Shown: in pieces, positions 15,912 through 25,219 of the stretch | Position numbering within the stretch: position 1 is the stretch's first letter | Layout: the number at the start of each line of letters is the position of its first letter | DNA from: an uncultured Clostridium sp. | GTDB taxonomy: Bacteria; Bacillota; Clostridia; Lachnospirales; Lachnospiraceae | Direction: 5' to 3' | Length of the DNA: 64,000 bases | Assembly (NCBI GenBank): GCA_947178445.1 | Contig: CAMWYJ010000005.1 | Coordinates: 1 to 64,000 of the forward strand | Program-made: the position numbers and the translations under genes | Notes under the pieces: model-generated | Database searches by the model: none | Seen by the model: the letters and a program-made list of their open reading frames with translations, nothing else | Told to the model about the DNA's origin: nothing

Positions 15912-15940
15912 TTGCATTACAGACAAAGAACAATTATAAT
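15912..15940 (+). promoter_or_regulatory. Promoter of the papain-like protease leader
   Basis: -35 TTGCAT (15912-15917), 17 bp, -10 TATAAT (15935-15940). Transcription should start near 15947, about 10 nt before leader D begins, so the repeat is a 5' untranslated region rather than a promoter element. Confidence 0.8.
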
Positions 15941-15956
15941 AAAAGCAGTATGAAAA

Positions 15957-16053
15957 AGGAGGAAGGCAAATGCAGAGCATTTTTTTAATGCCTTCCGACG
16001 ACATGCCGCCGAACCAAAGGTGAGGGGGCAATTCATTATTATACTAGGAAGGT
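15957..16053 (+). ncRNA. Leader D, copy 1: about 97-nt conserved 5' leader (candidate regulatory RNA)
   Basis: Nearly identical to 46748-46842 (only a few differences, mostly in one loop). It can fold into a stem GGAAGGCA/TGCCTTCC (15961-15968 with 15989-15996) and a second hairpin 16004-16030 (T-G-C-C-x-C-C...ACC-AAA-GGT...GGGGGCA). It runs up to the ribosome site. The downstream genes of the two copies are unrelated. It does not match c-di-GMP-I, c-di-GMP-II, TPP, glycine or ZTP riboswitch cores as I know them. Confidence 0.6.
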
Positions 16054-16063
16054 GGATATTGGT

Positions 16064-18085
16064 TTGAAAAAGTCAATTTTCAAAATAAAAGCAGTATTAT
16101 ATGCGGCTGTTTTATTAGGTGGGCTGCAGCTTGGAATGACGGATATGGCACATGCTGCCCAGACGACAGATGGTCAGGAGTATCCGGTAAGTGAAAACTG
16201 GTTAAAGCCAGCGGAGATTCAGGAATGTGAGTCGGATACAAGTTTGAAACAGAGGAGTGCAGCCTATGCGGTCTCCTATGATCCAAGGAATGTCAACGGT
16301 ATAGCATTGGTAACACCGATAAGGGATCAGGGAATCCATAATACCTGCTGGGCATTTGCGGCGACCGGTGCAGTGGAAGGAAACCTGATTAAAAATGGTT
16401 ATGCCGATAGCAGTGTTGACCTGTCAGAGAACCATTTTGCATATTTTTTCTATAACCGTCAGACGGATAAGCTTGGATATACCAAGAATGATGCCAATAA
16501 AGGTGGGAATTCATGGGATCAAAATGGCGGATCCCTGCGGGGTTCTGGTCTTGCACTGATGACCTGGGCAGGAATGACAACGGAGAGCAAATCACCATAT
16601 GTGTCCATACCGGACAAATCCATGTGTTACCAGGATGATTATGTTGTGAAGGATTTATATTACTATAATTACAATGTGAAAAATCTGAATAACTCTGTCA
16701 ATACAATTAAGCAGGCAATCATGGATCATGGGGCGGTAGCAAGTGGTATTTATTTTGATTATCGCGATAAAAACGGGTATTATAATTCAAAAACGGGAGC
16801 GTATTATTGTAATAAAGTGGATGGCAATCATGCCGTGACAATTGTTGGATGGGACGATAATTATTCCCGAAACAATTTCGGGACGATCAAGCCTTCTAAA
16901 AATGGCGCATGGATTGTAAAAAACAGTTATGGCACAGAATTTGGTGATAAGGGATACAATTATGTGTCTTATGAGGATGCCAGTTTGGCAGAGATGATGG
17001 CAGTGGAGGCGGTTCCGGTATCCGAGCAGTATGACAATAATTATCAGCATGATGGATCCGCAAATCCGGTTGCATATATTTCTCTGGATAAACAAGTCCG
17101 TTGTGCAAATGTGTTTAAGGCAAAAGCATCTTCTACCTATACAGAGCTTTTAAAGGCAGTGGGAATCTGTACATATTCCACAAATACAAGCTATGAGATA
17201 CAGATTTATACCGGACTGTCGAGTGCTGGCAAACCAACCAGCGGTACGAAGGCTTTCTCTTCCGCTGTGAAAGGAACATTTAAGAATGCCGGGTATCAGA
17301 CAGTTGAGCTTCCGAAAGCAGTGTCTTTAGTGCCGGGTGAATATTTTTCAATTGTGGTGACATTGAAGACCTCTTCCGGGAAACCACGTATCGCAGTGGA
17401 TGTTACAGATGGTTATGGTTGGATTGGATTTAACGCCGCAGTCAGCAAGAATCAATCCTTCCTCTATCATAATAATAAGTGGCTGGATGGGAAGGAAATT
17501 CCGGATGGATATGGAACGATATCCTGTAATTTCAGAATCAAAGGCTATACGGATAAGACGAATGTAAAGCCATCCATTACACTGAGTAAGAATTTAGGCA
17601 TTTCAAAAGGAAGCAGTACAAAGCTTTCCCTTAAAAAGAATCCGGGCAATATTTACAGAACAGTGACATGGAAGTCATCCAATACAAAAGTGGCATCTGT
17701 GAATTCTAAGGGGACGGTAAAGGGTATAAATTACGGTACAGCAACAATCTCAGCTACCTTTGTGAAAAGCAGTAAGAAGACTACCTTGAAGTGTAAAGTG
17801 ACCGTGGGACCTTCCAAATTAAAAAACGTTAAAGTAAAGGCTTCAAAAGGCAAGGTCACGGTAAGCTGGAAGAAGAATTCCGCTGCGAATGGCTACGAGG
17901 TTTACTATTCAACAAATGAGGACAGTGGTTATAAAAAGCTTGCGACGGTCAAGGGCAGCAAGGCAAAGGTTACCAAAAAGTTGAAATCTGGCACATATTA
18001 TGTTAAAATGCGTGCGTATAGATCAAGCGGGAAGAAGAAGCTTTACGGCAGTTATACTGTGGTGAAGAAGGTAACGGTTAAATAG
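16064..18085 (+). CDS. Secreted papain-family (C1) cysteine protease with lectin-like, Ig-like and FnIII domains
   Basis: An exported protease of about 673 residues. A signal peptide with a hydrophobic core (A-V-L-Y-A-A-V-L-L-G-G-L) ends near A-H-A-A. The C1 domain spans about 65-330: Q-G-x-x-N-T-C-W-A-F-A (catalytic Cys), N-H-A-V-T-I-V-G-W-D-D (His) and I-V-K-N-S-Y-G (Asn). A lectin-like region follows (about 335-495), then a BIG_2-type domain (S-S-N-T-K-V-A-S-V-N) and a C-terminal FnIII domain. I prefer TTG at 16064 because AGGAAGGTGG then sits 9 nt upstream and it aligns with the ATG after leader copy 2; GTG 16052 is inside the ribosome site. Confidence 0.88.
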   Translation: MKKSIFKIKAVLYAAVLLGGLQLGMTDMAHAAQTTDGQEYPVSENWLKPAEIQECESDTSLKQRSAAYAVSYDPRNVNGIALVTPIRDQGIHNTCWAFAATGAVEGNLIKNGYADSSVDLSENHFAYFFYNRQTDKLGYTKNDANKGGNSWDQNGGSLRGSGLALMTWAGMTTESKSPYVSIPDKSMCYQDDYVVKDLYYYNYNVKNLNNSVNTIKQAIMDHGAVASGIYFDYRDKNGYYNSKTGAYYCNKVDGNHAVTIVGWDDNYSRNNFGTIKPSKNGAWIVKNSYGTEFGDKGYNYVSYEDASLAEMMAVEAVPVSEQYDNNYQHDGSANPVAYISLDKQVRCANVFKAKASSTYTELLKAVGICTYSTNTSYEIQIYTGLSSAGKPTSGTKAFSSAVKGTFKNAGYQTVELPKAVSLVPGEYFSIVVTLKTSSGKPRIAVDVTDGYGWIGFNAAVSKNQSFLYHNNKWLDGKEIPDGYGTISCNFRIKGYTDKTNVKPSITLSKNLGISKGSSTKLSLKKNPGNIYRTVTWKSSNTKVASVNSKGTVKGINYGTATISATFVKSSKKTTLKCKVTVGPSKLKNVKVKASKGKVTVSWKKNSAANGYEVYYSTNEDSGYKKLATVKGSKAKVTKKLKSGTYYVKMRAYRSSGKKKLYGSYTVVKKVTVK

Positions 18086-18086
18086 C

Positions 18087-19196
18087 ATGGAAACAAAGGT
18101 TATTAAGGCAGATTGCTCAATAGAAGACTACAAGGATATAAAGGAATTATCACAAGCTGCCGCCTGCTTAGCAGACGGTGGCTTGGTTGCGTTTCCGACA
18201 GAAACGGTTTACGGACTTGGAGCAGATGCACAAAATGGGAAGGCGGCGGCAAAGATTTATGCAGCAAAAGGAAGACCTTCAGACAATCCATTGATTGTCC
18301 ATATTGCGGATATAGCGGATATGGATAAGCTTTCCTATGTCAATGAGCAGGCGACTGTTTTGGCAGAGGCATTCTGGCCGGGACCGCTTACGATTATTTT
18401 GCCGAAAAAAAATATTGTGCCACAAGAGACAACAGGTGGTCTTGATACGATAGCAATCCGCATGCCCTCGCATCCGGTGGCATTGGAGCTGATTCGGCAA
18501 TCCGGGGTATATGTGGCGGCACCGAGCGCCAATATTTCGGGCAGACCGTCTCCAACGAAGGCTTCGCATGTGATAGAGGATTTAGCAGGGAAGATAGAGT
18601 ATATTATAGATGGCGGTGCAGTTGGAATCGGTATTGAATCTACAATTATAGATGTGAGTGATGGGGTGCCGACAATTCTGCGTCCTGGATTTATTACGAA
18701 AAAAATGTTAGAGCAGATTGTGGGTGAAGTAAAGATTGATCCGGCAATCGAAAAAACGGCAGACGGTTTGCATCCCAAAGCACCGGGAATGAAATATACA
18801 CATTATGCACCGAAGGGTGAGCTTACATTGGTGGAGAGTGTAACAGATGGCTTTGGGCATGTTTCTTCAGACGAACATATGACAGCGTCACGCAAAAAGA
18901 TGATTGATAAGATCATAGCACTTGCAGATGAAAAAAGACAGGAAGGATACCGGGTTGGAATTATGGCATCTAAGGGAAATGTTTCCTGTTACGACGGGCA
19001 TGCAGATACTGTGATCTGTGTTGGTGACCGAAAGGAACAGATTACGGTGGCGGCAGGGCTTTATAGTGCGCTCAGAGATTTTGATGCGGCGGATGTGGAA
19101 TACATTTATGCAGAGAGCTTCCGGGGAGATGAGTTGTCAGATGCCATTATGAACCGGCTGTTAAAGGCAGCGGGACAGCGGGTAATAAAGGTGTAG
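18087..19196 (+). CDS. L-threonylcarbamoyladenylate synthase (Sua5 type)
   Basis: This enzyme makes threonylcarbamoyl-AMP for the universal t6A37 tRNA modification. The YrdC domain (about 15-210) shows A-F-P-T-E-T-V-Y-G-L-G-A-D-A, K-G-R-P-x-D-N-P-L-I-V-H and S-A-N-I-S-G-R-P-S-P-T. The C-terminal Sua5 domain follows the linker P-G-M-K-Y-T-H-Y-A-P-K. Its 369 residues fit the long Sua5 form rather than the short TsaC. It begins one base after the protease stop, with GGTAACGG upstream, so the two are probably cotranscribed. A family A element starts at its stop codon. Confidence 0.93.
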   Translation: METKVIKADCSIEDYKDIKELSQAAACLADGGLVAFPTETVYGLGADAQNGKAAAKIYAAKGRPSDNPLIVHIADIADMDKLSYVNEQATVLAEAFWPGPLTIILPKKNIVPQETTGGLDTIAIRMPSHPVALELIRQSGVYVAAPSANISGRPSPTKASHVIEDLAGKIEYIIDGGAVGIGIESTIIDVSDGVPTILRPGFITKKMLEQIVGEVKIDPAIEKTADGLHPKAPGMKYTHYAPKGELTLVESVTDGFGHVSSDEHMTASRKKMIDKIIALADEKRQEGYRVGIMASKGNVSCYDGHADTVICVGDRKEQITVAAGLYSALRDFDAADVEYIYAESFRGDELSDAIMNRLLKAAGQRVIKV

Positions 19197-19522
19197 GTTG
19201 TTGCGAAACACCACTACCGCCCGCTGTACAATATAGACAAATCAATGCAGGCACGCTTGCGCTACTTGTCGCTCGCAACGGTACTAAGCAGTGTAACACT
19301 ATGCCCACTAAGCTCGATGGAATCAGCTAAAGCATACCTTTCTACTAAGCTCAGCAAAGCTTCGCTAAGTATTCAGGCATCGCTAAGTGTGCAAGTGTAC
19401 TTTCGTACTAGGCTCGAAAGTACCTCGCCAAGTACTCAATGCAAGTACCGGCGGCTCCAAAGTACCTGCTTATGATATTGTCTATATTGTACAGCAGGTG
19501 GTACCGGTGTTTCGCAGTAAGG
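19193..19522. mobile_element. Family A MITE-like element, copy 2 (about 330 bp, long form)
   Basis: The left end TAGGTTGTTGCGAAACACC and the right end GGTGTTTCGCA are inverted, and the inner pair CTGTACAATATAGACAA / TTGTCTATATTGTACAG is perfect. The interior holds several imperfect repeats of the module CTAAGCTCG...CTCGCTAAG. The element begins at the sua5 stop codon. The outer right end has diverged and no target duplication could be recognised. Confidence 0.75.
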
Positions 19523-19545
19523 AATGAGAAAGGAAGGAAATGGAT

Positions 19546-19974
19546 ATGATAGCTTTGGGATGTGATCACGGTGGATATGGTTTGATGCAGGAGGTTAAGA
19601 AACATTTGGAGGAACGGGGAATTGAATACAGGGATTTTGGCTGCTATTCTGAGGAATCAGTGGATTATCCTGTATATGCAAAAAAAGCAGCCTGTGCGGT
19701 AGCGGATGGGGAATGTGAGCGTGGTATTTTAATCTGTGGCACAGGTATTGGAGTTTCTATTGTTGCAAATAAGGTAAAGGGAATCCGTGCAGCACTTTGC
19801 CATGACTGTTTCAGTGCAGCGGCAACAAGGGGGCATAATGATGCCAATATGTTAACGATGGGTGCCCGTGTGATTGGACCAGGACTTGCATTAAAGATTG
19901 TAGATACTTTTTTAGATACACCGTTTTCCAATGAGGAGAGGCATATAAGACGCATTGGCATGATTGAGGAGTAA
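19546..19974 (+). CDS. rpiB: Ribose-5-phosphate isomerase B
   Basis: This enzyme interconverts ribose-5-phosphate and ribulose-5-phosphate. RpiB features: I-A-L-G-C-D-H-G-G at the N-terminus, C-G-T-G-I-G-V-S-I-x-A-N-K (active-site Cys in G-I-L-I-C-G-T-G), and R-A-A-L-C-H-D then R-G-H-N-D-A-N-M-L-T-M-G-A-R. The ATG at 19546 is 8 nt behind AGGAAGG; the in-frame ATG at 19540 is only 2 nt away and is unlikely. The length of 142 residues is normal. It follows the family A element and precedes the atp operon. Confidence 0.93.
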   Translation: MIALGCDHGGYGLMQEVKKHLEERGIEYRDFGCYSEESVDYPVYAKKAACAVADGECERGILICGTGIGVSIVANKVKGIRAALCHDCFSAAATRGHNDANMLTMGARVIGPGLALKIVDTFLDTPFSNEERHIRRIGMIEE

Positions 19975-20001
19975 TGTTTGGCAGGAATTCAAAAACAGAG
20001 C

Positions 20002-20017
20002 GTTTCGCAAACACCTA
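20002..20017. repeat. Solo right end of a family A element
   Basis: GTTTCGCAAACACCTA matches the right terminus of family A copy 1 exactly, but no left end is nearby. It is probably a deletion remnant just upstream of the atp operon. Confidence 0.6.
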
Positions 20018-20050
20018 TAATCACACTTTATACTGCAAGGAGGTATCCGT

Positions 20051-20317
20051 ATGAAAATGCTTTCATTAATCAGTCAACTGGCAATTGCGATGCTGACCGC
20101 CATTTTGATATGTGGAGGCATGGGCTATGCGGTGGATGCTTTTTTTGGCACCAGCACACTTGTTTTTTTTCTGATTCTGGGAGTGCTTGGTGGTTATAAG
20201 GCATGTTACAATATTATTTGCAAATTTCTGGGAAAAAAAAGCCTGTTTGAACCGGACAAAAAGGAAGAATCAGACAAGCTTAAGTCCAGACTGGAAGAAT
20301 GGGAGAAAAAAGAGTAA
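20051..20317 (+). CDS. AtpZ/AtpI-type small membrane protein of the ATP synthase operon
   Basis: An 88-residue protein with two membrane segments (about 5-28 and 34-60) joined by a short loop, and a charged C-terminal tail (K-L-K-S-R-L-E-E-W). This fits AtpZ, a small protein encoded at the head of atp operons, thought to help ion or Mg2+ handling or c-ring assembly. AAGGAGG lies 7 nt upstream of the ATG. A second promoter lies behind it, so it may be expressed partly apart from the rest. Confidence 0.75.
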   Translation: MKMLSLISQLAIAMLTAILICGGMGYAVDAFFGTSTLVFFLILGVLGGYKACYNIICKFLGKKSLFEPDKKEESDKLKSRLEEWEKKE

Positions 20318-20387
20318 TATTTCGTTTGTTTTTGTGAAGTATGAGACGCAATTTATAGGCAGATTCCAAAAAATTCAAGTAAATTTG

Positions 20388-20416
20388 TGGACATTTACTA
20401 AAAAAATTAGTATACT
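20388..20416 (+). promoter_or_regulatory. Promoter upstream of the second atp gene
   Basis: -35 TGGACA (20388-20393), 17 bp, -10 TATACT (20411-20416). It lies 92 bp before the ATG at 20508. Confidence 0.6.
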
Positions 20417-20507
20417 AACAATATTGGAAGTGTGTTGTTTTTGTGAACCGCAGCAGGTAACAGGTTTTGCAGACAAAATTCTTATTCTTTTTTGATAGGT
20501 GAAGAGT

Positions 20508-21011
20508 ATGGATCAGGTAAAAGAGACACTACGGGGTGTTGTGATTGGGATTATTATATATGCAATACTGGTAGAAATAGTTGGAATCTTCTTTTCTGGG
20601 AATATTCAAGCATATACACAGGGGCTGCTTGCGGGGACCGCAGTTGCCATTTTTTTAATGATTCATATGGCAATTACATTGGATAAAGGGCTTGATATGC
20701 CAGAAAACCAAGCGATAAAATATACAAGGCGGCAAAGCTTTTTGCGTCTGGTAATTATGCTTGCAGCAATGCTTTTAGGAGTGATTTTTGACCAGCTTAA
20801 TTTTATTGCGTTAGTGTTAGGCATTCTTAGTCTTAAGATAGGAGCACTTGTGGCACCATTCTTCTTAAAACGCATGTATCCGGAACATTTTGTAACGAAG
20901 GATGAATTGCTTTTCGGGCAGGATGCTGCAAACCCGGAATCAGCTGTGGAGCTGGAAGAGGATGCAGATACGGCTTATCCGAAACCAGTGGAAGGCAATT
21001 CCATAGATTAA
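20508..21011 (+). CDS. atpI: ATP synthase subunit I-like membrane protein
   Basis: The 167-residue protein has four hydrophobic segments (about 8-28, 35-55, 75-95, 98-118) and an acidic, soluble C-terminal tail. Position directly before atpB and the four-helix layout fit AtpI-like proteins, which in Na+-type F-ATPases help assemble the c-ring. Sequence similarity is loose, so the name rests on context. The ATG at 20508 follows A-G-G-T-G-A-A. A 270-bp gap carrying a family B repeat separates it from atpB. Confidence 0.65.
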   Translation: MDQVKETLRGVVIGIIIYAILVEIVGIFFSGNIQAYTQGLLAGTAVAIFLMIHMAITLDKGLDMPENQAIKYTRRQSFLRLVIMLAAMLLGVIFDQLNFIALVLGILSLKIGALVAPFFLKRMYPEHFVTKDELLFGQDAANPESAVELEEDADTAYPKPVEGNSID

Positions 21012-21148
21012 GATTGTATCGTCAGTGGAAAGCCAAGTGACCGCAAAGACAGGCATTGGGCTGGCAGGAATGTAAGACCGATGGTGGTATTGCCGGACAT
21101 TTGGCTTTCTGCTGACATGATATAATAATTGCGCTGATGCGCAAGCAG

Positions 21149-21244
21149 GTCATCAATTTGTGCAGATAACGAACCAAGCGTAGATACTTGTATATACATT
21201 TGGCGACTATTGCAACAAACGAAGTTTCTTCGAAAATTGGTGAC
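21149..21244. repeat. Family B repeat, copy 1 (96 bp)
   Basis: About 95% identical to 38574-38669. The ends are GTCATCAATTT and AAATTGGTGAC, imperfect inverted repeats. A CCAAG...TTTGG hairpin of family C type lies inside. It ends 40 bp before atpB. An extended -10 motif TGATATAAT (21118-21126) lies just before it, though no -35 is convincing. Confidence 0.75.
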
Positions 21245-21284
21245 ATATGATATATTATATTACTATAGAAAGGAAGGTGAAAGG

Positions 21285-22010
21285 ATGGGTTATGGAATGA
21301 TGCCGATGCTGTTAGCATCAGATGGCGATGTAGATTTTTCAATTCATCATCTGATAGCATATAAGTTCATGGGTGAGACAGTATATATTACAACCTCCCA
21401 CGTCTGCTTGCTTCTGATTATGGTGACATTGATGATTTTCGCGCTGGTTGCCAGAAAGAAAATCATGAATGCCAAAGAAATACCGACAGGAATGCAGAAT
21501 GTATTAGAGTTTGCAGTGGAAACCCTGCAGGGCTTTGTTAATGGCTCTATGGGACAGCATGGCAGAAAGTACATCAATTATGTGGGAACTTTATTCTTAT
21601 TTATACTTTTGTCTAATATTTCCGGTCTGTTTGGTTTAAGACCACCAACAGCGGATTTTGGAACCACGTTTTGTCTGGCATTGATTACATTTGTGATGAT
21701 TCAGTATAATAATGTCAAATGTAACAAACTCGGTGCCGTAACAGGTTTGTTTCAACCACTTTGGTTCTTGTTTCCGATTAATTTTATCGGTGAAGTTGCC
21801 ACACCAATTTCCATGTCTTTGCGTTTGTTTGGTAATGTAATGGCAGGAACGGTTATGATGGCATTATACTATGGACTGCTTCCAATCTTTGTAAAGATTG
21901 GTATTCCGGCGGCATTACATGTCTATTTCGACCTGTTTTCAGGTGCGATTCAGGCATATGTATTTTGTATGCTGACAATGGTATTTGTAACCCAGAAGAT
22001 AGAGGGTTAG
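21285..22010 (+). CDS. atpB: F1Fo ATP synthase subunit a
   Basis: The ion-channel subunit of Fo, with five to six membrane helices. The conserved helix reads S-L-R-L-F-G-N-V-M-A-G, containing the essential arginine, and the last helix region reads A-I-Q-A-Y-V-F-C-M-L-T. The 241-residue length is normal. ATG 21285 was chosen because AAGGAAGGTGA lies directly upstream; an upstream in-frame start would run into the family B repeat. Confidence 0.95.
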   Translation: MGYGMMPMLLASDGDVDFSIHHLIAYKFMGETVYITTSHVCLLLIMVTLMIFALVARKKIMNAKEIPTGMQNVLEFAVETLQGFVNGSMGQHGRKYINYVGTLFLFILLSNISGLFGLRPPTADFGTTFCLALITFVMIQYNNVKCNKLGAVTGLFQPLWFLFPINFIGEVATPISMSLRLFGNVMAGTVMMALYYGLLPIFVKIGIPAALHVYFDLFSGAIQAYVFCMLTMVFVTQKIEG

Positions 22011-22073
22011 ATAGAATGCCGAGGCATATTGGAATAATCAAAAAGGTAAGTTATCTACCTGATAATATGATAA

Positions 22074-22388
<315 letters not shown>

Positions 22389-22427
22389 TGAATATAAATT
22401 AAAATCTGGCGAAAGGAGGATAGGCTC

Positions 22428-22997
22428 TTGGCAAACTTGTTATTAGGACTAGAGGGTATGAATACCATGTTGCTGACAGAAGGACATATGCTCGATTTGA
22501 GTCCCCAGTTGATCAGCGATGTTATAATTCAGGGTATTGCAATCTTTATTCTCTTTTTCTTCCTTTCAAATGTATTGTTTGAACCAGTGAAGAAGGTTCT
22601 TGCAAACAGAACGGAAAAAATCAAAAATGATATTGAATCCGCATCAAAGGATAAGGAAGATGCAGCGGCATTGAAGGCTGAATATGATGAGAAGTTAAAG
22701 TCCGTTGAGAAGGAAAAAGAGGAGATTTTATCAGCAGCCCGCAAGAAAGCACAGAAGCGGGAGGCAGAGATTGTTGATGAGGCAAATGCAGAAGCAGCAA
22801 GAATTATTGCTCGTGCCAATCAGGAAATTGAGCTTGAAAAGAGCAAGGTTTCTGATGAGATGCGGAAGGAAATTGTTCGTGTGGCAACTGCAATGGCTGC
22901 GAAGATTATCGAGCAGCAGATTGATGAGAGCAAGCAGGACGCTTTAATAGAGGACACTTTGAAGGAAATGGGTGGTAGTACATGGCTAAGCAGGTAA
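22428..22997 (+). CDS. atpF: F1Fo ATP synthase subunit b
   Basis: The peripheral-stalk subunit: one membrane helix (about residues 33-53, V-I-I-Q-G-I-A-I-F-I-L-F-F-F-L) followed by a long charged coiled coil. It starts with TTG at 22428, 7 nt behind AGGAGGA. The length of 189 is somewhat above the common 160-175 because of an extended N-terminus. Its last 16 nt overlap atpH. Confidence 0.93.
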   Translation: MANLLLGLEGMNTMLLTEGHMLDLSPQLISDVIIQGIAIFILFFFLSNVLFEPVKKVLANRTEKIKNDIESASKDKEDAAALKAEYDEKLKSVEKEKEEILSAARKKAQKREAEIVDEANAEAARIIARANQEIELEKSKVSDEMRKEIVRVATAMAAKIIEQQIDESKQDALIEDTLKEMGGSTWLSR

Positions 22998-23518
22998 GTA
23001 AAACCTACGGAAGTGCACTTTTTGAGGTGGCGTTGGAAAATAAGACCTTAGATACCACATTAGAAGAGGTACTTTTTGTAAAGCAGACGTTTCTTAAAAA
23101 CGAAGATTTGAACAAGCTTTTGCTTCATCCGAATATCGAAAAAGAAGAAAAGATTAAGGTGTTAGAAAATATCTACAGAGGTAAGGTTTCAGATGAACTT
23201 ACCGGACTTATGGTGATGATGGTTACGAAGGGCCATCAGAAGGATTTTCTTTCTGTATTTGATTATGTAATCAATGCAATCAAAGAGGAGAAGGGCATTG
23301 GAGTTGCCAATATTTCTTCTGCGGTTGAGCTTTCAAAGGCACAGAGGGAAAGAATTGAGCAAAAGCTTTTAGAGACCACAAAGTATCATCAGATTGAGGG
23401 TGTTTATCATGTAGACGGCTCTTTAATCGGTGGGTTAGTCATCCGTATACAGGATACCGTTGTGGACAGCAGTTTAAAGACACAGATTGCAAATTTATCA
23501 AAATCCCTTGTTGGGTAG
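22982..23518 (+). CDS. atpH: F1Fo ATP synthase subunit delta
   Basis: Delta links the stalk to the top of F1. The N-terminal helical bundle (Y-G-S-A-L-F-E-V-A) and the C-terminal signature G-G-L-V-I-R-I-Q-D-x-V-V-D-S-S-L-K are typical. It has 178 residues. The ATG lies inside the end of atpF, so translation is probably coupled. Confidence 0.95.
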   Translation: MAKQVSKTYGSALFEVALENKTLDTTLEEVLFVKQTFLKNEDLNKLLLHPNIEKEEKIKVLENIYRGKVSDELTGLMVMMVTKGHQKDFLSVFDYVINAIKEEKGIGVANISSAVELSKAQRERIEQKLLETTKYHQIEGVYHVDGSLIGGLVIRIQDTVVDSSLKTQIANLSKSLVG

Positions 23519-23610
23519 AAAAATATCGAGCGGAAAATTTGCGATTTTCCGGCGTGTGGCAGAGAATGTCACAGATTAAAATAAGAACAGAGAGAAGGTG
23601 CTAATTTTCA

Positions 23611-25113
23611 ATGAATTTAAGACCAGAAGAGATTAGTTCTGTCATTAAAGAACAGATTAAGAATTATTCAAAGGAATTAGAGACCTCCGAAGTTGGTACT
23701 GTTATTCAGGTAGCAGATGGTATTGCCCGTGTGCATGGCTTGGAAAAGGCAATGCAGGGTGAGTTATTAGAGTTCCCAGGTGAGGTTTATGGAATGGTTA
23801 TGAACCTGGAGGAGGATAACGTAGGTGCCGTGCTTCTTGGTGCCGATAAGAATATCAACGAAGGAGATACCGTTAAGACCACCGGACGTGTGGTTGAGGT
23901 TCCGGTTGGCGATGCAATGCTTGGACGTGTTGTAAATGCATTAGGTCAGCCAATTGATGGAAAGGGACCGATTCAGACAAGTAAGACAAGACCGATTGAG
24001 AGAGTAGCATCCGGTGTTATTTCCCGTAAGTCGGTAGATACACCACTTCAGACAGGTATTAAGGCGATTGATGCCATGGTTCCAATCGGAAGAGGACAAA
24101 GAGAATTAATTATCGGTGACCGTCAGACAGGTAAGACAGCCATCGCAATTGATACGATTATCAATCAGAAAGGACAGGGCGTAAATTGTATTTATGTTGC
24201 CATTGGACAAAAGGCATCTACGGTTGCCAATATTGTAAAGTCCTTAACAGAATATGGGGCAATGGATTATACAACGGTTGTTGCATCTACAGCTTCTGAG
24301 CTGGCACCGCTTCAGTATATTGCGCCATATGCAGGTTGTGCAATCGGTGAAGAATGGATGGAGGAAGGCAAGGATGTGCTTGTAATTTATGATGATTTAT
24401 CAAAGCATGCTACGGCATACCGTACACTGTCCTTGCTGCTTAGAAGACCACCTGGACGTGAGGCTTATCCTGGTGACGTATTCTATTTACATTCAAGATT
24501 GCTTGAGCGTGCAGCACGTTTAAGTGATGAGTTAGGAGGAGGCTCCCTTACGGCACTTCCGATTATTGAAACACAGGCAGGTGACGTATCTGCGTACATT
24601 CCAACGAATGTAATTTCTATCACAGATGGTCAGATTTACCTGGAAACAGAGATGTTTAATGCAGGTTTCCGTCCTGCAATCAACGCTGGTCTTTCTGTAT
24701 CCCGTGTAGGTGGTGCAGCCCAGATTGGTGCTATGAAGAAGATTGCATCGCCAATCCGTACTGAGCTTGCACAGTATAGAGAGCTTGCAGCATTCTCCCA
24801 GTTTGGTTCAGACCTTGATGACGATACCAAGGAAAGACTTGCACAGGGTGAAAGAATCAAAGAAATGTTAAAGCAGCCTCAATACAAACCAATGCCGGTT
24901 GAACAGCAGGTTGTTATCATTTATGCAGCAACAAAGAAATATTTGTTGGATGTTCCGGTTGAAGAGGTTCTTGATTTTGAGAAGGGCTTATTTGAGTATA
25001 TTGATACCCAGAGTCCAGAGCTCTTTGAAAAAATCCGAAAGGAAAAGAAGCTGACGGAAGAGATTGAAGAAATGCTTACGAAGGCAATCACCGAATTCAA
25101 ATCACAGCGTTAA
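23611..25113 (+). CDS. atpA: F1Fo ATP synthase subunit alpha
   Basis: The non-catalytic nucleotide-binding subunit. Walker A is [10 protein letters not shown], and the ATPase alpha/beta signature [10 protein letters not shown] is present. The 500-residue length is normal. GAGAAGGTG lies upstream of the ATG. Confidence 0.98.
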   Translation: MNLRPEEISSVIKEQIKNYSKELETSEVGTVIQVADGIARVHGLEKAMQGELLEFPGEVYGMVMNLEEDNVGAVLLGADKNINEGDTVKTTGRVVEVPVGDAMLGRVVNALGQPIDGKGPIQTSKTRPIERVASGVISRKSVDTPLQTGIKAIDAMVPIGRGQRELIIGDRQTGKTAIAIDTIINQKGQGVNCIYVAIGQKASTVANIVKSLTEYGAMDYTTVVASTASELAPLQYIAPYAGCAIGEEWMEEGKDVLVIYDDLSKHATAYRTLSLLLRRPPGREAYPGDVFYLHSRLLERAARLSDELGGGSLTALPIIETQAGDVSAYIPTNVISITDGQIYLETEMFNAGFRPAINAGLSVSRVGGAAQIGAMKKIASPIRTELAQYRELAAFSQFGSDLDDDTKERLAQGERIKEMLKQPQYKPMPVEQQVVIIYAATKKYLLDVPVEEVLDFEKGLFEYIDTQSPELFEKIRKEKKLTEEIEEMLTKAITEFKSQR

Positions 25114-25219
25114 GCGTTTAAAGCGATACGCAGTAATGATGGAAATATATCATTTAGTAACAGGTAAATGTATGTTGCAAATACCTGAATCATTTAGTAC
25201 AAGAAAGAGGTGAATTGTC

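Noticed and set aside
15957-16053. Leader D as a c-di-GMP-I or other familiar riboswitch
   Set aside because: The conserved core sequences of the classes I know (GEMM-I/II, TPP, glycine, ZTP, ydaO) were not found in either copy.
19245-19475. Plus-strand reading frame of 76 codons after sua5
   Set aside because: It lies wholly inside family A copy 2 and translates the repeat modules, with no ribosome site.
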